DNA of 64,000 bases from Pseudohalioglobus sediminis (GCF_008370495.1 NZ_VTUX01000003.1:124001-188000); one strand, 5' to 3'. Counted from the stretch's first letter, positions 9,589-19,011 are shown. Notes: a model not told the origin generated them from the letters alone. Made by a program: numbers and translations.

Positions 9589-11262
9589 CTATTTCGTGCC
9601 AGCCGGCCCCGGGGCAGCCATGGTTGCCTCACGGGCCGCCTTGAATTCAACGCCATCATTCCAGCGCGGGAAATCCCGGTTGTCTGCCAGGCGCTTACCC
9701 ATGCTATACAGGAGTTGCACCTCCTGTACCGCACCAGCGAGATCCCAGTCAGGTGAGTATTCGTCTGAGGGCTTGTGGTAATGCTGGCTAATGTAGTCGT
9801 TGATACGCGCCTCACCCCAGGCCTTGCCGTGCTCGATGCTATCGGTAGCCCGGGTCAGGTACAGCGCCGGTACGCCGACACGCGCCAGGGAAAAATGATC
9901 GGAGCGATAATAAAACCCTTTTTCCGGGAAGGGCTCCTGCACCACGGTGCGACCCTGCTCTTTTGCGGCATCCAGCAGGTAGTTCTCCAGCTCGCTGTTG
10001 CCAAATCCAACAAGCGCTATATCCCGGGTCAAACCTATCTGGCCTGCGGCGATATTGTCCATGTTGAAGTTGGCCACGGTTTTCTGCAGGGGGAAAATCG
10101 GGTTCTCACCATACCATTCCGAGCCCAGCAAACCGGATTCCTCAGCGGTGACGGCGAGGAACAGCAGCGAGCGCCTGGGTGGCTGCGCCTGCTCCTGGAA
10201 CATTCGCGCCAGTGAAAACAGTGCCGCCGTACCGGAGGCATTATCGGATGCGCCGTTATAAATACTATCTTCACCCTCGCCCGGACGCATTCCCAGGTGA
10301 TCCCAGTGCGCGGTGTAGATGATCACCTCATCGGGTGTTTCACTGCCGGGCAGCAACGCGGCCACGTTGCGACTGAGTTGGCTGGTCACCGTGTTCTGCA
10401 ACCTTACCGAGGCAGTGATATCGGCAAGCGGGCGCGCGCGGAAGCCCGGCTTCGCCGCCTCCGCTTTCATTTCCGCGTAGTCCATACCTGCTGCGGCAAA
10501 CAGTGCCTGCGCCTGCTGCAGCGGAATCCAACCCTCTACCGCCACCTGATCCGCGTTGCGATTGCTGGCGGTCAGACCGATCCGGCCCGTTGACCAACTG
10601 TTACGCACAACGTCCCAGCCGTAGGCGGCCGGGGCGGTCTCGTGCACGATCAATACGCCGGCCGCGCCCTGTCGCGCCGCCTCCTCGTACTTGTATGTCC
10701 AGCGCCCGTAGTAGGTCATGCTATTACCGTTAAACAGCTCGGGATCCCCGGTAGCGAATCCGGGGTCATTGATCAGCACCACCACGGTCTTACCGCGCAC
10801 ATCGACGCCGGCATAGTCATTCCAGCCACGCTCCGGTGCATTAATGCCGTAACCGGCGAAGACCAGCGGAGACTCCTCGAGCGCTACCTCTTCCACCTGG
10901 CGGCTGGTAAAAACCATCATCTGGTCGCCGTAGCTGAGTGTGGCCTTGTAATCACGGCCCTTGAGAGACAACTGCGCATCGTGGGCAGTGGCCACCGAGG
11001 TGATGGGCACCTCCTGGAACCAGGAACCATTGTTGCCCGGCTTGAGTCCGAGAGCCTTGAACTGCTCTGACAGGTAGGCAACGGTTTTATCCTCACCAGG
11101 CGTGCCCGGCGCCCTGCCCTCGTACTCGTCAGCTGCCAGTTCAGCGATATGACGATGCAACTCTGCGGAAATCCTGTCCGCCTCGGTGTCAGCTGCGAGT
11201 GCTGCACCTGCTGGCAAGAGTATGGTGGCCATCACACAGGCGGCCTGGAACAGTTTTCTCAT
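9589..11262 (-). CDS. Secreted M28-family zinc metallopeptidase with PA domain
   Basis: A 557-residue protein with a signal peptide (about residues 1-23, ending GAALAAD). It has an N-terminal lid region, a protease-associated insert (about 120-270, PLVFAGYGINAPERGWNDYAGVDVRGKTVVVL) and a C-terminal M28 catalytic domain. Zinc ligands are visible in order: TAHWDHLG (His), GASDNASG (Asp), TAEESGLLGSEWY (Glu pair) and a C-terminal HYHKPSDEY (His). Such enzymes are periplasmic or secreted aminopeptidases or dipeptidases. It is divergent from a POT peptide transporter at 11412, so hydrolysis followed by di/tripeptide uptake is a reasonable inference. Substrate not determinable. Confidence 0.93.
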   Translation of the reverse strand: MRKLFQAACVMATILLPAGAALAADTEADRISAELHRHIAELAADEYEGRAPGTPGEDKTVAYLSEQFKALGLKPGNNGSWFQEVPITSVATAHDAQLSLKGRDYKATLSYGDQMMVFTSRQVEEVALEESPLVFAGYGINAPERGWNDYAGVDVRGKTVVVLINDPGFATGDPELFNGNSMTYYGRWTYKYEEAARQGAAGVLIVHETAPAAYGWDVVRNSWSTGRIGLTASNRNADQVAVEGWIPLQQAQALFAAAGMDYAEMKAEAAKPGFRARPLADITASVRLQNTVTSQLSRNVAALLPGSETPDEVIIYTAHWDHLGMRPGEGEDSIYNGASDNASGTAALFSLARMFQEQAQPPRRSLLFLAVTAEESGLLGSEWYGENPIFPLQKTVANFNMDNIAAGQIGLTRDIALVGFGNSELENYLLDAAKEQGRTVVQEPFPEKGFYYRSDHFSLARVGVPALYLTRATDSIEHGKAWGEARINDYISQHYHKPSDEYSPDWDLAGAVQEVQLLYSMGKRLADNRDFPRWNDGVEFKAAREATMAAPGPAGTK

Positions 11263-11411
11263 GAAAAACTCCTGAGTGGATTGAAAACGGGGTTATCATA
11301 CTGGCAAAGACGCCCGCGCGCATCGCGCCTTGATCTTGCAGCAACAGTACGGCTGTTGTTTGGCGCCGGGACGCCAAAAATAAATCCAGAACAAGAAAAG
11401 GACATTGGGGA

Positions 11412-12959
11412 ATGACGACACCCGCTTACGATCCTGCCCTGGATACCGGTTTTTTCGGTCATCCTCGCGGCCTGCTGGTCTGCTTCGCCACAGAGCTTTG
11501 GGAGCGCTTCTCTTTTTACGGGATGAAGTACCTGCTGCTGCTCTATCTCACCAAGTATCACCTGTTCACAGATGCCAACGGCCTGGAGGTGCTTGGCGGC
11601 TACGCGGCCCTGGTGTACGCCATGCCCGTGATCGGTGGATTGCTGGCGGACCGCTATCTGGGTATGCGCAAGGCCGTGGTGTTTGGCGGCATCCTGTTGG
11701 TGCTGGGGCACCTTGGCATGGCCGTGGAGGGAGAACAGGCACGCGTGGTGGAGGGCACGATACAGCGCGACGAGGGCGCACTGCAGGTATTCTATTTCTC
11801 ACTCGCCCTCATCGTGGTCGGTGTCGGCTTCCTCAAACCCAATATCTCCACCATCGTCGGGCGCCTCTACAGTGAAGACGATCACCGCCGGGATTCCGGG
11901 TTCACTATCTTTTACATGGGCATCAATATAGGTGCGTTCACGGCCACCCTGCTGTGCGGGTATCTTGGCGAAACTTTCGGCTGGGCCTATGGCTTCGGTG
12001 CCGCCGGCATCGGTATGCTGGTGGGACTGATCACTTTTCTCAGCGGCCAGAAACACCTGCATGGCCATGCTGAACCGCACAATCCCGCCATTTTGCGCGA
12101 GAAGTCGCCGCTCGGGCTCAACAAGGAGTGGACCATCTACCTGTGCGCATTCCTCGGCGTGGCAGTGGCCTGGCAGATGCTGCAGTTTCATGGCGCAGTG
12201 GGCGTAACACTGAACGTCCTGTCGCTGGCTGTACTGGCAGCACTGGGCTGGTTCATATTCACCCAGTGCAACAAGGTAGAGCGTGATCGCATGATTGCCC
12301 TGGTGGTGTTGACCATGTCCACCGTGGTGTTCTGGGCGCTGTTTGAACAGGCGGCAGCGTCGATGACGCTATTTGCTGATCGCGTTATGGATCGCGAGAT
12401 ATTCGGCCTGAATCTCACCGCGGCACAGTACGGCTCGCTCAACGCGATGTTTATTTTCCTGCTCGCGCCGTTCTTTGCATGGCTGTGGACAGCGCTCGAC
12501 AAACGCGGGCTGGAACCCTCCACTCCGGTCAAGTTCGCACTCGGCATCGCCCAGGCTGGGCTCGGTTTCGGTGCCCTGGTTTGGGGCGCGGCTAACCCGA
12601 ATGCGGCTGGCCTGGTGGCCGGATACTGGATGGTACTGGCGTACCTGCTGCATACCAGTGGTGAGTTGTGCCTCTCCCCCGTGGGGCTCTCCGCTGTGAC
12701 CAAGCTAGCCGTACCACGCATCGTCGGCGTGATGATGGGCTCTTGGTTCCTGGCGACGGCCTATTCGGAGTTTGTCGCCGCGCAGCTGGCCAAGCTCGCG
12801 GCTGTCGAGACCGTTGATGGCGCAGTCGCCGATGTCGGTGCGGCGCTTGCAACCTACAACAACCTGTTTAATGAACTGCTCTACGTGGGGCTTGGCGTGG
12901 GCGTCCTGTTGTTACTGCTGTCCCCACTATTGAAAAAGCTGATGCACGGAGTGCACTAA
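11412..12959 (+). CDS. POT-family proton-coupled oligopeptide transporter
   Basis: A 515-residue MFS transporter of the POT/PTR family. The first helix carries ELWERFSFYGMKYLLLLYL, the ExxER-type proton-coupling motif. Then come GGLLADRYLG (loop 2-3), VGVGFLKPNISTIVGRLY and FTIFYMGINIGAF (the PTR2 signature). Roughly 14 hydrophobic segments are visible, as in bacterial POTs. It imports di- and tripeptides with protons. Start ATG 11412 follows GGGGA. Divergent from the M28 peptidase, with which it may form a peptide-scavenging pair. Confidence 0.93.
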   Translation: MTTPAYDPALDTGFFGHPRGLLVCFATELWERFSFYGMKYLLLLYLTKYHLFTDANGLEVLGGYAALVYAMPVIGGLLADRYLGMRKAVVFGGILLVLGHLGMAVEGEQARVVEGTIQRDEGALQVFYFSLALIVVGVGFLKPNISTIVGRLYSEDDHRRDSGFTIFYMGINIGAFTATLLCGYLGETFGWAYGFGAAGIGMLVGLITFLSGQKHLHGHAEPHNPAILREKSPLGLNKEWTIYLCAFLGVAVAWQMLQFHGAVGVTLNVLSLAVLAALGWFIFTQCNKVERDRMIALVVLTMSTVVFWALFEQAAASMTLFADRVMDREIFGLNLTAAQYGSLNAMFIFLLAPFFAWLWTALDKRGLEPSTPVKFALGIAQAGLGFGALVWGAANPNAAGLVAGYWMVLAYLLHTSGELCLSPVGLSAVTKLAVPRIVGVMMGSWFLATAYSEFVAAQLAKLAAVETVDGAVADVGAALATYNNLFNELLYVGLGVGVLLLLLSPLLKKLMHGVH

Positions 12960-13047
12960 ACGCCAAACTTGGCTTGGCAAAGACCGGCTATTCGCCGTAC
13001 ATTGGCCCTCTAAACCACAACGACGATAACGGGGATAACGACGCGAG

Positions 13048-16044
13048 GTGAACAGGTTTAACCTCACGTTCAGGGGCGAGATTCTACCGGGCATCGACCC
13101 GGAAGCAGCCAGGGCAGGTTTCGCCAGCCTGTTCGACATACAGGACGCGAAGCGCCTGGAGCTGTTCTTTTCCGGTGAGACCGTAGTGCTGCGACGCAAT
13201 CTGGAGCGCAAAGCGGCTGCGGAGTACTACCTCAAGCTAAATCAACTCGGGCTGGAAGCAAAACTGGTCAAAGTCGACCCGGACGCCGGGCAGGCGCCTG
13301 CAGACGGCTTGAGTGACTCCGACAAAGAGTGGCAGGCTGCCCAGCAAGAAACACAACATGAGCTGGAACAGCGCCTGCTTGCTCGCCGGCAGGGTGCCCG
13401 CAAGACGAAAAGCCAGGACAACGACAAGGCGCGTAAACGCGAAGCGCTGGATCGCTTACGCACTGCCGCGCAGCAGCGTAAAAAAGACCAATCGACGGAC
13501 AAAAACGCAGTCAAGGAGCAGGCTGAGGCCGAGGCAGCTCGCAAGCAGGCGGAGGCCGAGAAAGCCCGCAAGCGCAGGGAAGCCGAGGCATCGCGCAAAC
13601 AGGCCGAGGCTGAGAAAGCCCGCCAGCGCAGGGAAGCCGAGGCAGCGCGCAAACAGGCCGAAGCCGAGAAAGCCCGCAAGCGCAAGGAAGCCGAGGCCGC
13701 CCGCAAACAGGCCGAAGCCGAGAAAGCCCGCAAGCGCAAGGAAGCCGAGGCCGCCCGCAAACAGGCCGAAGCCGAGAAAGCCCGCCAGCATAGGGAAGCC
13801 GAGGCCGCCCGCAAACAGGCCGAAGCCGAGCAAGCCCGCCAGCATAGGGAAGCCGAGGCCGCCCGCAAACAGGCCGAGGCTGAGAAAGCCCGCCAGCGCA
13901 GGGAAGCCGAGGCCGCCCGCAAACAGGCCGAAGCCGAGGAAGCCCGCCAGCGCAGGGAAGCCGAGGCCGCCCGCAAACAGGCCGAAGCCGAGAAAGCCCG
14001 CAAGCGCAAGGAAGCCGAGACTGCGCGCAAACAGGCTGAAGCCGAGGAAGCTCGCAAGCACAAGGAAGCCGAGGCTGCGCGCAAAGAAGCTGAAACCGCG
14101 CACCGGCAGGCCGAAACAGCGGAGGCCCGTAAACGCAAAGCGGCCATCGCTGCGCGTGGCAGAGCAACACCGCAAGCTGATATCGACAATAGCGCGGTTC
14201 TGGAAGAGCAAGCCATCCATGCTGGCGCTCTCGCACTGCGCGATACTTCCCGTCTGAAGCGTGCTCGCAGCGGCGTGACGTCTCGTCTGGGCCTGTCGCG
14301 ACGTGGCGAAGACCAGGACCAGCGTGGCCATCGACCACCAGCGGGATCGCCAAACCCCTACCGCCTGTTGCCCTTTCGCCACAGTAAGCATGTCAAGACA
14401 CGCGCAGAACGGGCGCAACACAAGAGTCGCAAGGGCATGGTCATTGGCGGGGTGGCCCTCGCTGCACTGCTGATGCTGCTCGGGCGCTTCATCAGCCTGG
14501 AGCCTCCGCCGCCGGTGACGGGCACCGAAGCACTGGCCACCGCCCCCGGTGGGCGACTGGTGATATTGGCCGGCGAACAGTTGCTGCTGCACGACCGGGC
14601 CGGTGTGCCCGACCAGACCCTGGATGCGGCGGCACTGGGCCTGGCACAGTTGTCGACGCCAATGCTGTTCCATCCGCAAGGGGAGCTGCTGATCGCCGGG
14701 CGCAGTGCCGAAGAGCCCGCCGGCGAGCGCGGCATGTGGCGTTGCGACCTGGACCGGGCCGCATGCCAGCCCATGCCCACGGACCGCTATACGCCACCCC
14801 CGGACGCCATGGTTTTTCATGAACTTAGCGGAAACACCTTCGATGCCCGCGCGGGAAGGCTGCGCAAACTGGGCCCTGATCAGTCCCTGCGTGCCCAGGT
14901 CGACCTGGCGATGGCGGCAGCCCCTGTCCTGCAACTGGATTCCGGCCTACTGTTCATGAACAGCGCTACCGGTCCGGCAATTACAGTTCTGCGTTACGAA
15001 GACCAGGCCTTTGGCCAGCAGCTGGATGAGATCCTGTTGTTGCCGCCACCCGCCCTGGAGCGCGAGCAAAGTCGCGTCACTGACTTCCTGGGCAACGGCA
15101 AGTTCTGGTGGGTGCTGCTGCAAAATCCCGACACCGGCAGCAACGGGCTTTACCTGTTCGATACTCAGTGGTCTTTCCTGCGCGAGCTACCACTGGGTGC
15201 GCTTTCTGAGGGCGCCCGGCTGGTTAACTGGGGCGGACGAACCCTGGTGTATTCGCCTGCAAGTGCATCCGTAATACGCTTCAACGGAGACGGCATGCAG
15301 GAGGTGGCGCTGGAGTCCCCGGCACTGGCAGAACTCGTCGCCGCCAGCAGCCAGCGGCAGTGGCTCACCCGACTGGCCTGGCAGTCAGTACTGCTGTTGG
15401 TGCTGATCGCCATGCTGGGTGGGTTTGCCTATAGCTACCTGCAGTCAACCCGGGCCCTGGTCTACCGAGGCCGACCCGCGCGCGGCGCGGCGCCGCTGGA
15501 CGACATTGCCGGTGATATCCGCTGGCTGGAAATGGCGCCTCATCGCAGCCGTCGCCTGCGCCAGCTGACCCTGGCCTGGAGCGTACCGGCACTCGCCGCG
15601 CTGGTCATGCTCATTGGCCTTGGTGTGTCGCTGCTGCAGTTACTGGGGGCCATGACATGCCTGCTCGGTCCCGCACTCGCCTTGCAGTTACTCCTGCGCA
15701 GTCCACCGGAGCACGCGGGTATTCACGACAACCAGGTGTTGCTCGTGGACTACCGTGAAATGTACCACCTCGCTGCCGGACCGCGCCTGCAGTACCGAGG
15801 GCCTTTCGTGGTGGTGGATGATGTCATCATCTTTGTCGGTACCCGCTTGCTGCCCGGACTCGACCCGCAACAGGTCAAGACCCTGCTGGCGCCGCGCGTG
15901 TCGGCCGGCATTCGTGTAGACCGGAAAACCATTGCCGTGAAGCTGCTGCAAAGCCGTCACCCACTGGCATGGGGCGGCCTTGCCATACTGGGCCTGGGAC
16001 TGCTGGGTGCACTGCTGATCACTGTCAGTTTCCTGCCACTTTAA
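13048..16044 (+). CDS. Large membrane protein with a 54-bp-repeat coiled coil and propeller-like middle domain
   Basis: A 998-residue protein with an unusual layout. Residues 1-80 form a small domain (FNLTFRGEILPGIDPEAARA...LELFFSGETVVLRRNLE) that resembles the N-terminal domain found before RDD/DUF805-type membrane regions in proteobacteria. Residues 100-380 are a highly charged helix with ten exact-length 18-residue repeats (160-339). A basic linker leads to membrane helix 1 (about 463-482). The roughly 295 residues after it look like beta-propeller strands (LVILAGEQLLLHD, GLYLFDTQWSFLREL). Helix 2 is at about 779-800, two more helices at about 842-883, a soluble stretch follows, and a last helix ends the protein. 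The basic coil would be cytoplasmic and the propeller periplasmic. Start is GTG 13048 with GCGAGG overlapping, a poor ribosome site. Function unknown. Confidence 0.82.
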   Translation: MNRFNLTFRGEILPGIDPEAARAGFASLFDIQDAKRLELFFSGETVVLRRNLERKAAAEYYLKLNQLGLEAKLVKVDPDAGQAPADGLSDSDKEWQAAQQETQHELEQRLLARRQGARKTKSQDNDKARKREALDRLRTAAQQRKKDQSTDKNAVKEQAEAEAARKQAEAEKARKRREAEASRKQAEAEKARQRREAEAARKQAEAEKARKRKEAEAARKQAEAEKARKRKEAEAARKQAEAEKARQHREAEAARKQAEAEQARQHREAEAARKQAEAEKARQRREAEAARKQAEAEEARQRREAEAARKQAEAEKARKRKEAETARKQAEAEEARKHKEAEAARKEAETAHRQAETAEARKRKAAIAARGRATPQADIDNSAVLEEQAIHAGALALRDTSRLKRARSGVTSRLGLSRRGEDQDQRGHRPPAGSPNPYRLLPFRHSKHVKTRAERAQHKSRKGMVIGGVALAALLMLLGRFISLEPPPPVTGTEALATAPGGRLVILAGEQLLLHDRAGVPDQTLDAAALGLAQLSTPMLFHPQGELLIAGRSAEEPAGERGMWRCDLDRAACQPMPTDRYTPPPDAMVFHELSGNTFDARAGRLRKLGPDQSLRAQVDLAMAAAPVLQLDSGLLFMNSATGPAITVLRYEDQAFGQQLDEILLLPPPALEREQSRVTDFLGNGKFWWVLLQNPDTGSNGLYLFDTQWSFLRELPLGALSEGARLVNWGGRTLVYSPASASVIRFNGDGMQEVALESPALAELVAASSQRQWLTRLAWQSVLLLVLIAMLGGFAYSYLQSTRALVYRGRPARGAAPLDDIAGDIRWLEMAPHRSRRLRQLTLAWSVPALAALVMLIGLGVSLLQLLGAMTCLLGPALALQLLLRSPPEHAGIHDNQVLLVDYREMYHLAAGPRLQYRGPFVVVDDVIIFVGTRLLPGLDPQQVKTLLAPRVSAGIRVDRKTIAVKLLQSRHPLAWGGLAILGLGLLGALLITVSFLPL
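13525..14064 (+). repeat. Ten tandem 54-bp units encoding an 18-residue charged helix repeat
   Basis: The unit reads EAEAARKQAEAEKARKRK at protein level. Ten consecutive copies of exactly 54 bases run without insertions or deletions. A degenerate eleventh copy (EAEAARKEAETAHRQAE) follows from 14065. Variation is concentrated in the last six residues (RKRK, RQRR, RQHR) and the K/E/Q after AEAE. Neighbouring units are nearly identical in DNA, which suggests recent duplication and gene conversion. Eighteen residues correspond to five turns of an alpha helix, favouring a straight charged helix over a strict heptad coiled coil. Long open frames on the opposite strand here are artefacts of the repeat. 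Confidence 0.95.
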
Positions 16045-16070
16045 GGACTAGAGTGAGGGCAGGAATCCGA

Positions 16071-16076
16071 TATACT
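16071..16076 (+). promoter_or_regulatory. Candidate -10 element of the lut operon
   Basis: TATACT at 16071-16076 is a near-consensus -10 hexamer about 30 bases before the lutA ATG. No convincing -35 lies 16-18 bases upstream (CTAGAG), so activity may depend on an activator. By eye only. Confidence 0.3.
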
Positions 16077-16105
16077 GGTGCCACATAAGACCGGACCTTG
16101 CCAGC

Positions 16106-16873
16106 ATGAGTGATACTACCGCCCCGCGCGTTTCACTGTTCGTTACCTGCCTCGCTGACCTCATGCGACCCTCAGTGGCCTTTGCCAGCATACGGTTACT
16201 GGAGCAGGCCGGCTGCATTGTCGATGTGCCCCTGGAGCAGACCTGCTGTGGGCAACCGGGCTACAACAGCGGAGAGTTCGAGGCCACCATACCTGTTGCC
16301 CAGCAGACCATAGCGCGCTTTGAGCACGCCGAGTATGTGGTCGCGCCCTCGGGTTCCTGCGCCGGCATGATTCGCGAACACTACCCCAGACTGCTTACAG
16401 GAGAGTGGGCGGAGCGCGCCAGGGCGCTGGCAGAGAAAACCTACGAACTGACGACATTCCTCAATGATGTGGTAAAGCTGCAATCCGCACCCGCCGTCAC
16501 CACCGAACTTCCCACCATCACCTACCATGACAGCTGTGCCGGTCTGCGCGAACTGGGCATCAAGCAACAGCCGCGGGAGCTGCTGCAGCGGCTATGCGAC
16601 GTCGAGGTCACAGAAATGCAACAGACGGACGTCTGCTGCGGCTTCGGCGGCACCTTCTGCGCCAAGATGCCCGACATATCGGAAAAAATGGTTGACGATA
16701 AATTGCGCCACGCGGCTGAAACCGGCGCCACCCTGCTGACCGGGGGCGACCTCGGCTGCCTGCTCAATATCGCCGGTCGCGCGCGCCGTCGCGGCCTGGA
16801 CCTGGAAGTGCGACACGTGGCAGAACTGCTCAGCGGTGACCTCTATTCTCCGGCGATTGGTGAGGGGGAGTAA
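16106..16873 (+). CDS. lutA: L-lactate oxidation Fe-S protein LutA (YkgE family)
   Basis: A 255-residue protein of the LutA/GlpC-C/HdrB type with two CCG domains. The cluster-binding motifs are LEQTCCGQPGYNSG (about residue 46) and TDVCCGFGGTF (about 173); a further TYHDSCAGLRELG provides additional Cys. LutA, LutB and LutC together oxidise L-lactate to pyruvate on the cytoplasmic face of the membrane. First gene of a three-gene operon. The ATG at 16106 leaves a 61-base leader after the upstream stop, with TATACT 30 bases before it. Confidence 0.92.
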   Translation: MSDTTAPRVSLFVTCLADLMRPSVAFASIRLLEQAGCIVDVPLEQTCCGQPGYNSGEFEATIPVAQQTIARFEHAEYVVAPSGSCAGMIREHYPRLLTGEWAERARALAEKTYELTTFLNDVVKLQSAPAVTTELPTITYHDSCAGLRELGIKQQPRELLQRLCDVEVTEMQQTDVCCGFGGTFCAKMPDISEKMVDDKLRHAAETGATLLTGGDLGCLLNIAGRARRRGLDLEVRHVAELLSGDLYSPAIGEGE

Positions 16874-16877
16874 GTCA

Positions 16878-18296
16878 GTGGAGCAACACAGCCAGCAGTT
16901 CCTGGACAACGCAAGCACTGCCCTGGCCGACGCGGGCGGCGTCGCCCAGCGCGACATCATGGCGCTGTTCGCGCCCCTGCTGCGCGATGCCGCCGTAGAG
17001 GGATTCGGCAATTTCGAAGCGCTGCGGCAACATGTCAAACGCGTCAGGCAACACAGCCTCGATAACCTGGATTACTACCTGGCCAGATTTGAACTGGAGG
17101 CCACCAATAATGGCAACCAGGTGCACTATGCGGAAACCGCCGAGGACCTGAACTCCATCGTGCTGGACATCTGCCAGCAACACGGAGCCCGCAAAATCGC
17201 CAAGGGCAAGTCCATGGTGACCGAGGAGACCGGCCTCAACGACTATCTGCAGCGCGGCGGACTCGACGTGCTGGAGACAGACCTGGGTGAGTACATCATC
17301 CAGCAGGCAGGTGAAACGCCCAGTCATATTGTCGGCCCGGCGCTGCACAAGACCAGGGAACAGATCCGCGACCTGTTCCTGGAGCGTCACGACCTGGGCG
17401 AGCGCGAACTGGATTCCATCGGCGAGCTGGTGGGCGAGGCCCGCCAGGTACTGCGCGAGCACTTCCTGCAGGCAGAAGTGGGGATCATAGGCTCCAACGC
17501 CCTGATCGCCGAAAACGGCTACTCCATGCTCATCACCAATGAGGGCAATGGCGATCTCTGTGCCAATCTACCCAAGGTCCTGATTATCTGCACCACCCTC
17601 GATCGTGTGCTCCCCAGGGGGGAGGACGCCACCGCAATACAACGCCTGCTGGCGCGTTCCGCAACCGGCCAGCCGCACACCTGCTACACGAGTTTTTACT
17701 CCGGACCGCGACGTGAGCAGGATGCGGACGGCCCCCTGGAAACTCACTTCGTACTGCTGGACAACCGGCGCACAGATATTCTCGCCAGTGACTATCGCGA
17801 TATGCTGCGCTGCATCCGCTGCGGCGCCTGCCTCAATCACTGCCCGATTTTTGCCGCCAGCGGCGGCCACGCCTATGGCTGGGTCTACCCCGGGCCCATG
17901 GGCTCGGTGCTGACGCCCCTGCTGACGTCACTGGAAGAGAGCTCGGCGCTGCCAAACGCCTGTACCAGTTGCGGTCGTTGCGCTGAAGTCTGCCCCAGCG
18001 ATATACCGCTGCCGGATTTACTGCGTGACCTGCGCCATGAAGAGAGCGCACGTGGCCTCACCGCCCCGGCCTGGCGTTACGGTCTGCGGGCGCACGCCTG
18101 GCTCGCTGCCAGACCGGGCTTATACCATCGCCTTACCGGCGTCGCGATCAACCTGCTACACCGGTTCGGCAAGCGCAGCGGCGCCTTCAGCAAGCTTCCC
18201 TTCGCCTCGGGCTGGACCAGCAAACGTGACTTCCCCGCGCCGGCAGGCAAGACCTTCATGCAACAGTACCGGCAAAGGAGCCAGGCGGATGAATAG
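16878..18296 (+). CDS. lutB: L-lactate oxidation Fe-S protein LutB (YkgF family)
   Basis: About 472 residues. The N-terminal LUD domain contains KSMVTEETGLNDYL and LIAENGYSMLITNEGNGDL. The C-terminal ferredoxin-like part has two 4Fe-4S motifs, CIRCGACLNHCPIF (about residue 311) and CTSCGRCAEVCPS (about 361). The start is taken as GTG 16878, because GGGGAG lies seven bases before it. An ATG at 16836 would overlap lutA by 38 bases and has no such site. It overlaps lutC by eight bases. Length matches characterised LutB proteins (about 470-480). Confidence 0.93.
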   Translation: MEQHSQQFLDNASTALADAGGVAQRDIMALFAPLLRDAAVEGFGNFEALRQHVKRVRQHSLDNLDYYLARFELEATNNGNQVHYAETAEDLNSIVLDICQQHGARKIAKGKSMVTEETGLNDYLQRGGLDVLETDLGEYIIQQAGETPSHIVGPALHKTREQIRDLFLERHDLGERELDSIGELVGEARQVLREHFLQAEVGIIGSNALIAENGYSMLITNEGNGDLCANLPKVLIICTTLDRVLPRGEDATAIQRLLARSATGQPHTCYTSFYSGPRREQDADGPLETHFVLLDNRRTDILASDYRDMLRCIRCGACLNHCPIFAASGGHAYGWVYPGPMGSVLTPLLTSLEESSALPNACTSCGRCAEVCPSDIPLPDLLRDLRHEESARGLTAPAWRYGLRAHAWLAARPGLYHRLTGVAINLLHRFGKRSGAFSKLPFASGWTSKRDFPAPAGKTFMQQYRQRSQADE

Positions 18297-19011
18297 CGAT
18301 GCCCGTACCCGGGTGATGGCGCGGGTGCGCGGTGCCTGCCAGGGCAACAGCGCAACCCGGATTGAAGAAGAACTGGCCGCTCTGGGTGTCGCGCCAGCGG
18401 CGGCACTGCCGCACGAGGACACCTGCATTGCCTTCATGGTCAATGTGTTGCGCAACCAGGGCACCCTGGAAGTCGCGGCCAACCGCAGTGACGCGGTGAA
18501 GCGCATTGGCAACTACCTCTACGACCACTATCGCAGTCATCGCCTGGTAGCAGGTAACGACCCGCGGCTCGCGGCCATGCCCTGGCGCGATGGTGGCGTG
18601 CTGCCTCGCTTCGGTGAGTTGGAGGCTGGCGAGCAAATAGCGCTCAGCCATGCCGACTGGGGCGTTGCCGAGACCGGTGCTACAGTGCTGCTTTCAGGCA
18701 AGCACAACCCCTCCCGCAACAACCTGTTACCCGAGCATCATGTGGTTATCGTGGATGTGGACACGCTACTGCCAGACATGGAATCGATGTGGCAACAGGT
18801 CAACCCGGTACTGGAGCGCCACGGCAGGCCGCGCGGCATTTACTGCATCGCGGGGCCTTCCAGCACCGGCGACATCGAAGCGCAACTGGTCTATGGCGCC
18901 CACGGCCCGCGCGCCTGGCATGTCATCCTGCTCGGCGAAGTGGACCCGGAGAAGCTGGACATGGCGCGGGCACTGCATGCAGGCGCCGCTGCGGGTGCCA
19001 GCAAGGACTGA
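18289..19011 (+). CDS. lutC: L-lactate oxidation protein LutC (YkgG family)
   Basis: A 240-residue LUD-domain protein. Family features are ALSHADWGVAETGATVLLSG in the centre, LPEHHVVIVDVDTLLPDM, and the glycine/serine-rich IAGPSSTGDIEAQLVYGAHGP near the C terminus. LutC completes the lactate-oxidising LutABC complex. ATG 18289 follows AAGGAG and lies eight bases inside lutB, a translationally coupled arrangement. A 12-base perfect palindrome (GGCGCCGGCGCC, 19012-19023) directly follows the stop, before the convergent SYLF gene. No LldR/LutR regulator or LldP-type permease is adjacent. Confidence 0.92.
   Translation: MNSDARTRVMARVRGACQGNSATRIEEELAALGVAPAAALPHEDTCIAFMVNVLRNQGTLEVAANRSDAVKRIGNYLYDHYRSHRLVAGNDPRLAAMPWRDGGVLPRFGELEAGEQIALSHADWGVAETGATVLLSGKHNPSRNNLLPEHHVVIVDVDTLLPDMESMWQQVNPVLERHGRPRGIYCIAGPSSTGDIEAQLVYGAHGPRAWHVILLGEVDPEKLDMARALHAGAAAGASKD

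Noticed and set aside
13525-14064. Possible CRISPR array
   Set aside because: The units are directly adjacent, without unique spacers, and encode one continuous protein segment.
13242-14934. Long open frames of 280-492 codons on the opposite strand, and another of 314 codons on the same strand, across the 54-bp repeat
   Set aside because: They arise because the repeat unit lacks stops in several frames. Their products are low-complexity mirrors of the repeat, with no ribosome sites, and they overlap a well-supported gene.
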